Of a stretch of 64,000 nt of DNA, positions 18,946-27,625 are shown piece after piece. The notes beneath the pieces are model-generated. The model had not been told where the DNA came from, did not search any database, and saw only the letters and a program-made list of their open reading frames with translations. A program made the translations under genes and the position numbers. Source of the stretch: Paraburkholderia kirstenboschensis (GTDB lineage Bacteria > Pseudomonadota > Gammaproteobacteria > Burkholderiales > Burkholderiaceae); assembly GCF_904848585.1 (NCBI RefSeq), contig NZ_CAJHCR010000010.1, positions 62,001-126,000 of the forward strand, read 5' to 3'. Each line of letters opens with the position of its first letter. Position 1 is the first letter of the stretch.

Positions 18946-20751
18946 TCAGTGGGCGCCCATCAACATCAGATGTTCGACGCCGGGACCCAGCGCGAGCGCC
19001 GGCACGTAAGTGAGCGCGCCGACCAGCAGCACCGTGCCGAGTAGCAGAACGACGAAAAGCGGCCCGTGCGTCGGCAGCGTGCCGCCGGTCACGCCGATAC
19101 GTTTTTTCGCGGCGAGCGAGCCCGCAATCGCGAGCACGGGAACGATGGTGCCGAAGCGGCCGAACCACATCGCGATTGCAGTGAGCCAGTTATAGAACGG
19201 CGTGCCCACGGTCAGGCCCGCGAACGCGCTGCCGTTGTTGTTCGCGGCCGAACTGAACGCGTAGAGAATCTCGGAGAAGCCGTGTGGGCCCGGATTGGCG
19301 ATGCCCGCCTTGCCCGCGTCGCTCAGCACCGCGATCGACGTGCCGACCAGCACGAGCAACGGCGTAAGCAGCACGACGATGGACACCATCTTCATCTCGT
19401 ATGCTTCGATCTTCTTACCGACATATTCCGGCGTGCGGCCGATCATCAGACCCGCCACGAACACGGCGAGCAGCGCGAACACGAGCATGCCGTACAGGCC
19501 CGAACCGACACCGCCGAAGATCACTTCGCCAAGCTGCATCAACAGCAGCGGATAGAGGCCGCCGATAGGCGTGAGCGAATCATGCGTGTTGGCGACGGCG
19601 CCGCATGAAGCCGCCGTCGTCGCGACCGTGAAGATGCCGGATTGCGCGATGCCGAAGCGCGTTTCCTTGCCTTCCGCGTTGCCGCCCGACTGCATCGCGC
19701 TCGCCGACTGATCGACGTGCAACGCGGTGAAGGCCGGATTGCCGCCCTGCTCCGCTCCGATCTCGCCGAATACGCATACGCCGAACGCAATCGTCATCGC
19801 CGCGAGCACGGCCACGCCTTGCTTGCGGTCCGCGATCATGCGGCCGAACACGAGCGCGAGCGCGGCGGGGATGATCAGGATCGCGAAGATCTGCAGGAAG
19901 TTGGAGAACGGCGTCGGGTTCTCGTACGGATGCGCGGAGTTACCGTTGAAGAAACCGCCGCCGTTGGTGCCGACCATCTTGATCGCTTCCTGCGATGCAA
20001 CCGGGCCCATCGCGATGGTCTGCTTTTTTAGCGGCGTATCGACAGTCACCGCGTTACCCTTCGCGTCCTTCACCGGATTGCCTTGCGCGTCGATCTTCGG
20101 TGCGGCGTAGGTCGTGGTCTGCAACGTCGGCACGTCCTCATACGCCTTGAAATTCTGGATCACGCCCTGGCTCATCAGCAGCGTCGCGATGATGACCGAC
20201 ATCGGCAGCAACACGTACAGCGTCACGCGTGTGAGATCGACCCAGAAATTGCCGATGGTTTGCGCCGTATGGCGCGCGAAGCCGCGAATCAGCGCGATCA
20301 CGACGACGATGCCTGTAGCCGCGGAGAAGAAGTTCTGCACCGTGAGGCCGAGCATCTGCGTGAGATAGCCCACCGTTTGTTCAGGCGTGTAGTCCTGCCA
20401 GTTCGTGTTGGTCACGAAGCTGATCGCGGTATTGAACGCACCGTCGACGGTCATGGCGCCGAACTGCTGCGGATTGCCGGGCAACCAGCCCTGCACGCGC
20501 AACAGCAGATAAAGAAACACGACGCCCAGCGCATTGAACGCAATCGTCGCGATCGCGTAATGCTTCCAGCTCATTTCCGCCGAAGGATCGACGCCTGCGA
20601 CGCGATACAACAGCCGCTCGATTGGCCCGCCGATGCGCAGCACGCGCGAACTGCCGTCCATCACGCCATGCAGATAGCGCGACACCGGCACCGCGGCGGC
20701 CAGCAACACGACGAGAAAGAGCGCCGCCTGCAAGACATTATTCGTGTTCAT
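18946..20751 (-). CDS. kdpA: potassium-transporting ATPase subunit KdpA
   Basis: The 601-aa channel-like subunit that selects and moves potassium. It has about ten membrane helices and the four pore-loop regions related to K+ channel filters: VTNTNWQDY, GTNGGGFFNGNSAHPYENP, GKETRFGI and the C-terminal SSAANNNGSAFAGL. Start at ATG 20751, which overlaps the kdpF stop as ATGA; the longer upstream frame is the shadow of kdpF. Confidence 0.96.
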   Translation of the reverse strand: MNTNNVLQAALFLVVLLAAAVPVSRYLHGVMDGSSRVLRIGGPIERLLYRVAGVDPSAEMSWKHYAIATIAFNALGVVFLYLLLRVQGWLPGNPQQFGAMTVDGAFNTAISFVTNTNWQDYTPEQTVGYLTQMLGLTVQNFFSAATGIVVVIALIRGFARHTAQTIGNFWVDLTRVTLYVLLPMSVIIATLLMSQGVIQNFKAYEDVPTLQTTTYAAPKIDAQGNPVKDAKGNAVTVDTPLKKQTIAMGPVASQEAIKMVGTNGGGFFNGNSAHPYENPTPFSNFLQIFAILIIPAALALVFGRMIADRKQGVAVLAAMTIAFGVCVFGEIGAEQGGNPAFTALHVDQSASAMQSGGNAEGKETRFGIAQSGIFTVATTAASCGAVANTHDSLTPIGGLYPLLLMQLGEVIFGGVGSGLYGMLVFALLAVFVAGLMIGRTPEYVGKKIEAYEMKMVSIVVLLTPLLVLVGTSIAVLSDAGKAGIANPGPHGFSEILYAFSSAANNNGSAFAGLTVGTPFYNWLTAIAMWFGRFGTIVPVLAIAGSLAAKKRIGVTGGTLPTHGPLFVVLLLGTVLLVGALTYVPALALGPGVEHLMLMGAH

Positions 20752-20840
20752 TCGATGTCCTCCGCGCGCAACAGCGCATAGACGAGGTACGCGAACAGCA
20801 GCGCGGTCGCCGCGCCGGAGAGCCACAGCATCCAGTTCAT
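20748..20840 (-). CDS. kdpF: KdpF small membrane subunit
   Basis: A 30-aa peptide beginning MNWMLWLSGAATALL and made almost wholly of one TM helix, ending LLRAEDIE; this matches the size and position of KdpF, which stabilises the KdpABC complex. Its stop overlaps the kdpA start (ATGA), and its start overlaps the stop of another small peptide gene upstream in the same way. Confidence 0.88.
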   Translation of the reverse strand: MNWMLWLSGAATALLFAYLVYALLRAEDIE

Positions 20841-20950
20841 GAGCGTGCTCCCTGGCCGCGACGGGACGGCATCAGCTTCTCGCAGCCGGCAATCAGTGCG
20901 AAGGTCAGCGCGGTAAAAAGCGCGACGGCTACGACGTACAGCACATCCAT
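20837..20950 (-). CDS. 37-aa single-helix membrane peptide at the head of the kdp operon
   Basis: This short frame begins at ATG 20950 with MDVLYVVAVALFTALTFALI, a clear TM helix, followed by a basic tail (CEKLMPSRRGQGARS). A strong GGAG ribosome site lies 7 bp upstream. Its stop overlaps the kdpF start in an ATGA junction, the same arrangement as kdpF/kdpA, so the three genes are translationally coupled. It is not KdpF itself, which follows it. No function is known to me; a role as an accessory or assembly peptide of the Kdp pump is inferred purely from coupling and topology. Confidence 0.75.
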   Translation of the reverse strand: MDVLYVVAVALFTALTFALIAGCEKLMPSRRGQGARS

Positions 20951-21057
20951 TTTGATTCTCCATTGACGGAACTCGGATAGCCACAACGGTATGCGCAAGC
21001 GCGTAAAGGGCTGATCAAAGCTGGCGTTCCCGATATAAAAATCGCGTAAACGCACAA

Positions 21058-21085
21058 GGCCGTTGCATCGCGAGATGCAACGGCC
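21058..21085 (-). terminator. perfect 12-bp hairpin between qor and the kdp operon
   Basis: Arms GGCCGTTGCATC / GATGCAACGGCC are fully complementary around a GCGA tetraloop. It lies 78 bp past the quinone oxidoreductase stop and upstream of the kdp leader. On the minus strand it is followed by TTGTGCGTTTACG and then a T-rich stretch, so it probably ends the upstream transcription unit, although the U-tract is not immediate. Confidence 0.65.
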
Positions 21086-21162
21086 CTGGTGGTGGTGAAA
21101 GGTTCGACCTGTTCGCTGCTCAGGTCCGGACTGTCAAGACAACGCGTGAACGCGCATGGGGA

Positions 21163-22137
21163 CTACGGCAAGAGAATAGTCGACCCCGTGGTCTTGCGCG
21201 CTTCGAGATCGGCATGCGCCTGACCAACATCGGCGAGCGCGTAGCGCTGATTGATGCTCGTCTTGACCTTGCCGGAGACGAGCACATCGAATAGTTCGGC
21301 CGACATCGCCTCGTAGTCGCTGCGTTTGCCGATATAGGTGAACAGCGTGGGACGCGTGAAGAACAGCGAGCCGCGGCCGGCGAATTCGGACGAGTCGATC
21401 GGCGGCAGCGGTCCCGATGCATTGCCGAAGCTCACGAACATGCCGAGCGGCGCGAGGCAATCGAGCGAGCCCGTAAACGTATCTTTACCGATGGAGTCGT
21501 ACACCACCGGCACGCCCGCGCCATTGGTGATTTCGCGCACGCGTTTCGTGAAGTTCTCACGCGTATAGACGATGGCGTGATCGCAGCCGTGGGCCTTCGC
21601 GATCTCCGCTTTCTCGTCCGAGCCGACGGTGCCGATCACCGTCGCGCCAAGTGCCTTCGCCCACTGGCACACCAGCAAACCCACCCCGCCCGCCGCCGCC
21701 TGAATCAGAATGGTGTCGCCGGCCTTCACACGATACGTGCGGCGCAGCAGGTACTGCGCGGTGAGGCCCTGCAGCATCGCCGACGCGGCTTGTTCATCGC
21801 TCACTGCGTCCGGCAGCCTGATGACCTGTGCGGCCGGCAGCACGCGCTCCTGCGCATACGCGCCAGGCGGCCTCGCCACGTAGGCGACGCGATCGCCCGC
21901 TTTCAGATCGTTCACGCCGGCGCCGACCGCGATCACCTCGCCGGCCGCTTCCATGCCGAGGCCGCCCGGCAGCGGCAGCGGATACAAACCGGTACGGAAG
22001 TACACGTCGATATAGTTGAGCCCGACCGCCGTCTGACGGATGCGGATTTCGCCGGTGCCGGGGTCGCCCACCTCGACGTCGACCCATTTCATCACTTCAG
22101 GGCCGCCGGTTTTATCGAATCGGATTGCTTTGACCAT
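21163..22137 (-). CDS. qor: quinone oxidoreductase (zinc-independent MDR family)
   Basis: A 324-aa NADPH:quinone reductase of the medium-chain dehydrogenase superfamily, of the Qor type without catalytic zinc. It opens with AIRFDKTGGPEVMKW and VGLNYIDVYFRTGLYPLPLP, the typical Qor substrate segment, and contains the nucleotide loop AAAGGVGLLVCQWAKALGA (AxxGGVG). VGSDEKAEIAKAHGCDHAI completes the Rossmann domain. It ends KTTGSTILLP. It reduces quinones or other enones with NADPH in the cytosol. mgsA lies 90 bp upstream on the same strand; that gap carries a small tandem repeat. Confidence 0.9.
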   Translation of the reverse strand: MVKAIRFDKTGGPEVMKWVDVEVGDPGTGEIRIRQTAVGLNYIDVYFRTGLYPLPLPGGLGMEAAGEVIAVGAGVNDLKAGDRVAYVARPPGAYAQERVLPAAQVIRLPDAVSDEQAASAMLQGLTAQYLLRRTYRVKAGDTILIQAAAGGVGLLVCQWAKALGATVIGTVGSDEKAEIAKAHGCDHAIVYTRENFTKRVREITNGAGVPVVYDSIGKDTFTGSLDCLAPLGMFVSFGNASGPLPPIDSSEFAGRGSLFFTRPTLFTYIGKRSDYEAMSAELFDVLVSGKVKTSINQRYALADVGQAHADLEARKTTGSTILLP

Positions 22138-22176
22138 TCATGTCTCCTTGATTTGGAATGCGGGCTGATTGTCTAG

Positions 22177-22215
22177 CCGATGAGTCTGGCCGATGCGCCT
22201 GGCCGATGAGTCTGG
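22177..22215. repeat. three-copy 13-bp tandem repeat between mgsA and qor
   Basis: Units at 22177, 22190 and 22203, consensus CCGATGAGTCTGG with the middle copy varying at three positions (CCGATGCGCCTGG). It occupies half of the short intergenic gap. Confidence 0.9.
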
Positions 22216-22226
22216 CGGATGCAGCG

Positions 22227-22616
22227 TCAAACCTGCTGCGTGAGACGCAGCGTGAGCACGTCGAGAATCATGCGCGCCGTCGAGATGTTGGTCGCGCACG
22301 GAATGTTGTGTACGTCGCATGCGCGCACGAGCGCGTTGATGTCCGGTTCATGCGGTTGCGGCGTCATCGGATCGCGCAGGAAGATCACCATGTCCACACG
22401 CCCTTCCGCCAGTTGCGCGCCGATCTGCAGGTCGCCGCCATGCGGGCCGGACAGCATGCGCTCGACTGTCAGCCCGTGCGCTTCGCCAATGCGCCCGCCG
22501 GTCGTGCCGGTCGCGACGATATCGCAGCGCCTGAGCGTGTCGACGTATTCGCCGGCCAGTTTGACGATGTCGTCTTTCTTGTGATCGTGCGCGATCAGCG
22601 CAATGCGAGTGGTCAT
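22227..22616 (-). CDS. mgsA: methylglyoxal synthase
   Basis: A 129-aa enzyme that converts dihydroxyacetone phosphate to methylglyoxal and phosphate, a glycolytic bypass under phosphate or redox imbalance. Family motifs: ALIAHDHKKDDIV at the N-terminus, the phosphate loop ATGTTGGRIGE, the catalytic-Asp region SGPHGGDLQIGAQLAEG, and FLRDPMTPQPHEPDINAL. Length and C-terminus (NISTARMILD) are standard. It precedes the quinone oxidoreductase and follows an SDR gene, all on the minus strand. Confidence 0.95.
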   Translation of the reverse strand: MTTRIALIAHDHKKDDIVKLAGEYVDTLRRCDIVATGTTGGRIGEAHGLTVERMLSGPHGGDLQIGAQLAEGRVDMVIFLRDPMTPQPHEPDINALVRACDVHNIPCATNISTARMILDVLTLRLTQQV

Positions 22617-22712
22617 GACGTAAGACTCCTGGAACCGTTGTGATTGTCGTTGTTGTGATGTTGCTCGAAGTGCTGTCCGTACGCACGGCGCGTACGTCGC
22701 GAACGTATGCGT

Positions 22713-23492
22713 CTAGAACGTGCCGGGATAGGCGCCGCCGTCGATCAGCCAGTTCTGTCCGGTGATGTAACCCGCGTGGATGCTGCACAGAAAGGCACAG
22801 GCACGGCCGAATTCGTCGGGATTCCCAAAGCGTCCGGCGGGAATCGTCTTCATGCGCTGCGCGCGGGCTTCCTCGATGGAAATGTTGTTCGATTTCGCTG
22901 CGGCCTGCATGGTGACGGCGATCCGGTCGGTGTCGAACATTCCCGGCAGCAGGTTATTGATCGTGACGCCGGTCGGCGCCACCTTGCGGGCAAGACCCGC
23001 GACGAAGCCGGTCAGGCCCGAACGCGCGCCATTCGACAGTCCCAGTACGTCGATTGGCGCTTTCACCGCCGAACTCGTGATGTTGACGATGCGCCCGTAG
23101 CCGCGCGCGCTCATCGAGTCGATGGTCGCCCGGATCAGCTCGATCGGCGTGAGCATGTTGCTTTCCAGCGCGCGGATCCAGTCGTCGTGCGTGAAATCGC
23201 GGAAGTCGCCCGGCGGCGGGCCGCCCGCGTTATTCACCAGAATGTCCGGCTGCGGACAGGCTGCCAGCGCCGCGGCCCGGCCTTCGGGCGTGGTGATGTC
23301 GCATGCGACCGTCTTCACCTCGACGCCGGTTTGACGGCGAATTTCGTCGGCTGTCGCCTCGAGCGTCGCGGCGGTGCGAGCGACGATCGTCAGGTTGACG
23401 CCCTCGGCCGCGAGCGCTTCGGCACAGCCGCGCCCCAAACCCTTGCTCGCCGCGCAAACCAGCGCTGTGCGTCCTGCAATTCCCATGTCCAT
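22713..23492 (-). CDS. SDR-family oxidoreductase (3-oxoacyl-ACP reductase-like)
   Basis: A 259-aa short-chain dehydrogenase. The cofactor loop is CAASKGLGRG, an S-K variant of TGxxxGxG. LVNNAGGPPPGDF supplies the NNAG motif with a GGPPPG extension typical of one FabG-like clade. The catalytic Ser is in VNITSSAVKAP, but the expected YxxxK reads LSNGARSG, so the catalytic Tyr and Lys are not apparent. This is notable: activity may be altered, or it may belong to a divergent SDR subclass. Start at ATG 23492; a longer in-frame extension is not conserved in style. It is divergent from upp. Confidence 0.82.
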   Translation of the reverse strand: MDMGIAGRTALVCAASKGLGRGCAEALAAEGVNLTIVARTAATLEATADEIRRQTGVEVKTVACDITTPEGRAAALAACPQPDILVNNAGGPPPGDFRDFTHDDWIRALESNMLTPIELIRATIDSMSARGYGRIVNITSSAVKAPIDVLGLSNGARSGLTGFVAGLARKVAPTGVTINNLLPGMFDTDRIAVTMQAAAKSNNISIEEARAQRMKTIPAGRFGNPDEFGRACAFLCSIHAGYITGQNWLIDGGAYPGTF

Positions 23493-23740
23493 GTGTGCGT
23501 TCTCCTCGCTGGCGTCTTGCTGAATGGTTGCAAAGTTTCCCCCGATTCTAGAAGAATCGGTGCCGGACTGCGCCGGGCTGCTGCAATCTCCGGTATCTTC
23601 CGGTGCCACTCTTTCGGTAAACTTGCGCCGTGGCGCGTGCGCCGGCCGTCGCAAGTTGATTGCGCTCGCCGTGCAAAGCGCCGAACCGATCCCCGAATCG
23701 GCCCCGAATCGACCTTTTTGCCGCCGCTCGTGCCCCGCCC

Positions 23741-24391
23741 ATGACTCAGGACAGCCGTTTCCCCAATCTTTTCATCCTCGATCACCCGCTGATCCAGCAC
23801 AAGCTGTCGCACATGCGCGACCGGGACACCTCGACGCGCACGTTCCGCGAACTGCTGCGCGAGATCACGCTGCTGATGGGCTACGAAATCACCCGCAACC
23901 TGCCGATGACCACGCGCCGTCTCAGCACACCGCTCGTCGAGATCGACGCGCCGGTGATCGCGGGCAAGAAGCTCGCAATCGTGCCGGTGCTGCGGGCGGG
24001 CATCGGCATGTCGGACGGCCTGCTGGAACTGGTGCCGTCCGCGCGCGTGGGTCACATCGGCGTGTATCGCGCCGAAGATCACCGGCCGGTCGAATATCTG
24101 GTGCGCCTGCCCGATCTCGAAGACCGCGTGTTCATTCTGTGCGATCCGATGGTCGCGACCGGCTATTCGGCCGTGCATGCAGTCGACGTGCTCAAGCGCC
24201 GCAACGTGGTGGGTGAAAACATCCTGTTCCTCGCGCTGGTCGCCGCGCCCGAAGGCGTGCAGGTGTTCCAGGACGCCCATCCGGACGTGAAGCTTTTCGT
24301 TGCATCGCTCGATTCGCATCTGAACGAGCACGCGTACATCGTGCCGGGCTTGGGCGATGCGGGCGACCGGTTGTTCGGGACGAAGAACTGA
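23741..24391 (+). CDS. upp: uracil phosphoribosyltransferase
   Basis: A 216-aa type I phosphoribosyltransferase for pyrimidine salvage (uracil + PRPP to UMP). Diagnostic segments: HPLIQHKLSHMRDRDTSTR, PVLRAGIGMSDGLLELVPSA, the PRPP loop LCDPMVATGYSAVHAVDVL, and the uracil-binding YIVPGLGDAGDRLFGT at the C-terminus. Start at ATG 23741 (MTQDSRFPNLF), dismissing an upstream in-frame extension. It is monocistronic as far as the sequence shows, divergent from the SDR gene, and followed by a long gap before yebC. Confidence 0.96.
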   Translation: MTQDSRFPNLFILDHPLIQHKLSHMRDRDTSTRTFRELLREITLLMGYEITRNLPMTTRRLSTPLVEIDAPVIAGKKLAIVPVLRAGIGMSDGLLELVPSARVGHIGVYRAEDHRPVEYLVRLPDLEDRVFILCDPMVATGYSAVHAVDVLKRRNVVGENILFLALVAAPEGVQVFQDAHPDVKLFVASLDSHLNEHAYIVPGLGDAGDRLFGTKN

Positions 24392-24398
24392 GGGTTGG

Positions 24399-24444
24399 AA
24401 AAAAACGGGGCCGGCGGCATTGCATCACCGCCGCTGAGCGCCCC
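24399..24444 (-). terminator. intrinsic-terminator structure on the minus strand after upp
   Basis: On the minus strand, a two-part stem (GGGGC/GCCCC outer, CGGCGG/CCGCCG inner, 10-nt loop) is followed directly by seven Ts at 24405-24399. Read on the plus strand it would lack a U-tract. No minus-strand gene is recognised upstream, so it either blocks antisense transcription into upp or ends an unannotated transcript. The rest of 24445-24850 shows no convincing gene; an A/T-rich TAAAAT at 24507-24512 might be part of the yebC promoter. Confidence 0.6.
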
Positions 24445-24850
24445 ACAGGCGCACTTTCTGTGCAATTCACGTCAATGTCTGCCTCTGCCGCCCCCTCCCG
24501 GCGTGATAAAATTCGAGTCCACTTAAAGGGCAGCCCCGGGGCAGCCCCGCTTCCGGCAACTTAAGGCTCATCGCGTGTCCGGGCGGGCAATGCACGCTGA
24601 CCGGGCGAGCCAGCCGTTATTCGCGGTGCGTTAGCCGCATGGCGCCTGCCGGGCGCGCCACAGCACTTCGCACCCGCCAGCCGCGCCTGCCGCGGCGCGA
24701 GGCGACGCAAGGCGCGGCGCGGCGGTTAAACGGACTGGGCACGAATTCAACATCGAGGCACGAGGCGGCAAGCACACGCACGAGCGCCCGGAATCGCAAC
24801 GACAATTGCACAATGCGTGCGCCCCGCTGGCGCGCGCGACGGAGAAAGGT

Positions 24851-25579
24851 ATGGCGGGTCATTCGAAATGGGCCAACATCAAGCATAAGAAGGCAGCGGC
24901 CGACGCCAAGCGCGGCAAGGTCTGGACGCGGCTCATCAAGGAAATTCAGGTCGCGGCGCGCATGGGCGGCGGCGACATCGACTCGAATCCGCGTCTGCGG
25001 CTCGCCGTCGAAAAGGCGTACGACGCCAACATGCCGAAAGACAACGTCAACCGCGCGATCCAGCGCGGCGTGGGCGGCGTCGACGGCGCGAACTACGAGG
25101 AAATCCGCTACGAAGGCTACGGCATCGGCGGTGCGGCGGTGATCGTCGACACCATGACCGACAACCGTACCCGCACAGTGGCGGAAGTGCGTCACGCGTT
25201 CTCGAAGAACGGCGGCAACATGGGCACGGACGGCTCGGTGTCGTTCATGTTCGATCACGTCGGCCAGTTCCTGTTCGCGCCGGGCACGCCCGAAGACAAG
25301 CTGATGGAAGCCGCGCTCGAAGCCGGTGCTGACGACGTCGTCACGAACGAGGACGGCAGCATTGAAGTACTGTGCCCGCCGAACGATTTCCCGAAGGTGA
25401 AGACCGCGCTCGAAGCCGCGGGCTTCAAGGCCGAAGTGGCCGAGGTGACGATGAAACCTCAGACGGAAGTCGAGTTCACGGGCGACGACGCGGTGAAAAT
25501 GCAGAAGCTGCTCGACGCGCTGGAAAATCTGGACGACGTGCAGGAAGTCTATACAAACGCCGCGATCGCCGACGAGTGA
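24851..25579 (+). CDS. yebC: YebC/TACO1-family translation or transcription factor
   Basis: A 242-aa member of the YebC/PmpR family, starting with the near-invariant MAGHSKWANIKHKKAAADAK. Other marks are the FTRLIKEI-type helix (TRLIKEIQVAARMGG), NMPKDNVNRAI, YEGYGIGGAAVIVD, TDNRTRTVAEVRHAFSKNGG and the DADDVVTNEDG-like third domain. Members act as DNA-binding regulators or as factors that relieve ribosome stalling at proline stretches. A very strong GGAGAAAGG ribosome site ends 1 bp before the ATG region; an upstream in-frame start at 24806 is less likely. Confidence 0.95.
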   Translation: MAGHSKWANIKHKKAAADAKRGKVWTRLIKEIQVAARMGGGDIDSNPRLRLAVEKAYDANMPKDNVNRAIQRGVGGVDGANYEEIRYEGYGIGGAAVIVDTMTDNRTRTVAEVRHAFSKNGGNMGTDGSVSFMFDHVGQFLFAPGTPEDKLMEAALEAGADDVVTNEDGSIEVLCPPNDFPKVKTALEAAGFKAEVAEVTMKPQTEVEFTGDDAVKMQKLLDALENLDDVQEVYTNAAIADE

Positions 25580-25929
25580 GCTTGCTCACGCAGCATGCGG
25601 GTCGGGTCCGCCTTGGGCGAACCCGAATCCGCGCGGTGCTGCCGGCGGCCCCTCGCGTTGCTGCTCGATTGCTGCTCGATTGCTGCTTGATCGCCGCTGT
25701 TATTGCCGCCGCTATTGCCGCTTTATGCAGGTCGTTGCGCTGAACGGGCGTTTTGGACATAGGTGCAGGGTCGTGCGCCCGCCATGCCATCGCCACTCGG
25801 GTTCGTCCCGGATTTGCTGCGCCGGCTTCATCGCCGGCGCTGGCTGACCCGGCGCGAATCTCGCTATTTATTGCACGGCTGCGCTTGCTGCTTCAGCCGT
25901 TTATGGTTTTTAAAGTCTCGGGGATTCAC
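25580..25929 (+). other. yebC-purD intergenic region with short repeats
   Basis: No convincing gene. An imperfect hairpin (GGGTCCGCC around TTGG to GCGAACCC) lies just after yebC and may terminate it. Three 11-bp tandem units of the type GCTGCTCGATT run from 25660 to 25692. The rest is unremarkable. Confidence 0.6.
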
Positions 25930-27228
25930 ATGAAGTTACTCGTCGTCGGTTCCGGCGGTCGCGAACATGCGCTCGCATGGAAGCTCGCGCAATCGCCGCG
26001 GGTCCAGCTCGTCTACGTGGCGCCTGGCAACGGCGGCACCGCGCAGGACGAGCGTCTGCGCAACGTCGACATTACCGAGCCGGCCGCGCTCGCCGATTTC
26101 GTCGAGCAGGAACAGATCGCCTTCACGCTGGTCGGGCCGGAAGCGCCGCTCGCGGCAGGCATTGTCAATTTGTTCCGCTCGCGCGGTCTGAAGATTTTCG
26201 GGCCGACGAAGGAAGCAGCGCAGCTCGAAAGCTCGAAAGACTTCGCGAAGGCGTTCATGAAGCGCCACGCGATCCCCACGGCCGAATACGAAACCTTCGC
26301 CGACGTCGCCGCCGCGCACGCGTATCTCGACGCAAAGGGCGCACCGATCGTCATCAAGGCTGACGGCCTCGCCGCCGGCAAGGGTGTGGTCGTCGCGCAG
26401 ACGCTGGAAGAAGCGCACGCCGCGGTCGACATGATGCTCTCCGACAACAAGCTCGGCGACGCCGGCGCGCGTGTTGTGATCGAGGAGTTCCTCGCGGGCG
26501 AAGAGGCAAGCTTCATCGTGATGGTAGACGGCAAGCATGTGCTGCCGCTCGCGTCGAGCCAGGATCACAAGCGTCTGCTCGACGGCGATCAGGGCCCGAA
26601 TACCGGCGGCATGGGCGCATACTCGCCCGCGCCGATCGTCACGCCGCAACTGCATGCGCGCGTGATGCGCGAAATCATTCTGCCGACCGTGCGCGGCATG
26701 GAAAAGGAAGGCATCCGTTACACCGGCTTTCTGTACGCCGGCCTGATGATCGACGCGCAAGGCAATCCCAAAACGCTCGAGTTCAACTGCCGCATGGGCG
26801 ACCCCGAAACGCAGCCGATCATGGCTCGTCTGAAGGGCGACTATTCGAAGGTGGTCGAGCAGGCAATCGCCGGCACGCTGGACACGGTCGAACTGGAGTG
26901 GGACCGCCGCACCGCGCTCGGCGTGGTGCTCGCCGCGCACAACTATCCGGACACGCCGCGCAAGGGCGACCGCATCAACGACATTCCTGCGGAAACGGCG
27001 GACTCGGTCACTTTCCATGCGGGCACCACGCTAACGGACGGCAAGCTGCTCACGTCGGGCGGCCGCGTGCTGTGCGTGGTCGGTCTGGCCGATTCCGTGC
27101 GCAGCGCGCAGTCGGTCGCGTATGAAACGATCAACCAGATCTCGTTCGACGGCATGCAGTATCGGCGCGACATCGGCTATCGCGCGCTGAACCGCAAGCA
27201 CGACGCCAGGACGGAAGGCAAGCACTGA
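25930..27228 (+). CDS. purD: phosphoribosylamine-glycine ligase
   Basis: A 432-aa ATP-grasp enzyme that joins glycine to phosphoribosylamine, step two of purine synthesis. It begins MKLLVVGSGGREHALAWKL, the PurD signature, then VAPGNGGTA. The ATP-grasp core shows PIVIKADGLAAGKGVVVA, EEFLAGEEASFIVMVDGK, QDHKRLLDGDQGPNTGGMG (adenine/metal loop) and LEFNCRMGDPETQPIM. Start at ATG 25930; the open frame upstream lacks similarity. It sits between yebC and hemF in a housekeeping run. Confidence 0.96.
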   Translation: MKLLVVGSGGREHALAWKLAQSPRVQLVYVAPGNGGTAQDERLRNVDITEPAALADFVEQEQIAFTLVGPEAPLAAGIVNLFRSRGLKIFGPTKEAAQLESSKDFAKAFMKRHAIPTAEYETFADVAAAHAYLDAKGAPIVIKADGLAAGKGVVVAQTLEEAHAAVDMMLSDNKLGDAGARVVIEEFLAGEEASFIVMVDGKHVLPLASSQDHKRLLDGDQGPNTGGMGAYSPAPIVTPQLHARVMREIILPTVRGMEKEGIRYTGFLYAGLMIDAQGNPKTLEFNCRMGDPETQPIMARLKGDYSKVVEQAIAGTLDTVELEWDRRTALGVVLAAHNYPDTPRKGDRINDIPAETADSVTFHAGTTLTDGKLLTSGGRVLCVVGLADSVRSAQSVAYETINQISFDGMQYRRDIGYRALNRKHDARTEGKH

Positions 27229-27625
27229 CGCGCGTGGCGCGCTCGCCCGTGTGGTGCGCCAGCGGCGCTACACTGCGGGTTTGCGGCGGCGCTTGTTCGT
27301 CCGCGCCCGCATTGGCGTAACGGCAGAGGCAGCGCGAAGCCCCGGCTGAGAACTGCGTCCGTCGGTGCACCGCGAATCCGGTACCGCCGAGCCTCGGTGC
27401 GAATGAGGCGAAGGGGCGAATCAGGCGAAGGGGCGAATGCGGCAAGTCGGGCAAATGGCGGGAACGGTGCCCACGGCTTAAACGCCCGAGCAACGGGCAA
27501 CCCTGCCGCGCGCGCAGCACCCTGCACCCGAACGGCCGCGCCTTCGCGGCGGCATCTCCGAAATACAGCGCGGCGCTTCACGAGCAACCCGCGGCACCGA
27601 CGTGCCGCCTTCAGCACCTGCATTG
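27229..27625 (+). other. purD-hemF intergenic region
   Basis: A 397-bp gap without a credible gene. It holds a two-copy 17-bp-period direct repeat (AGGCGAAGGGGCGAAT at 27406 and 27423). No promoter could be assigned with confidence. Confidence 0.55.

Noticed and set aside
24617..25258. 213-codon minus-strand frame opposite yebC, considered as the gene served by the orphan terminator
   Set aside because: Mostly antisense to yebC, without similarity or ribosome site; a non-coding transcript remains possible.
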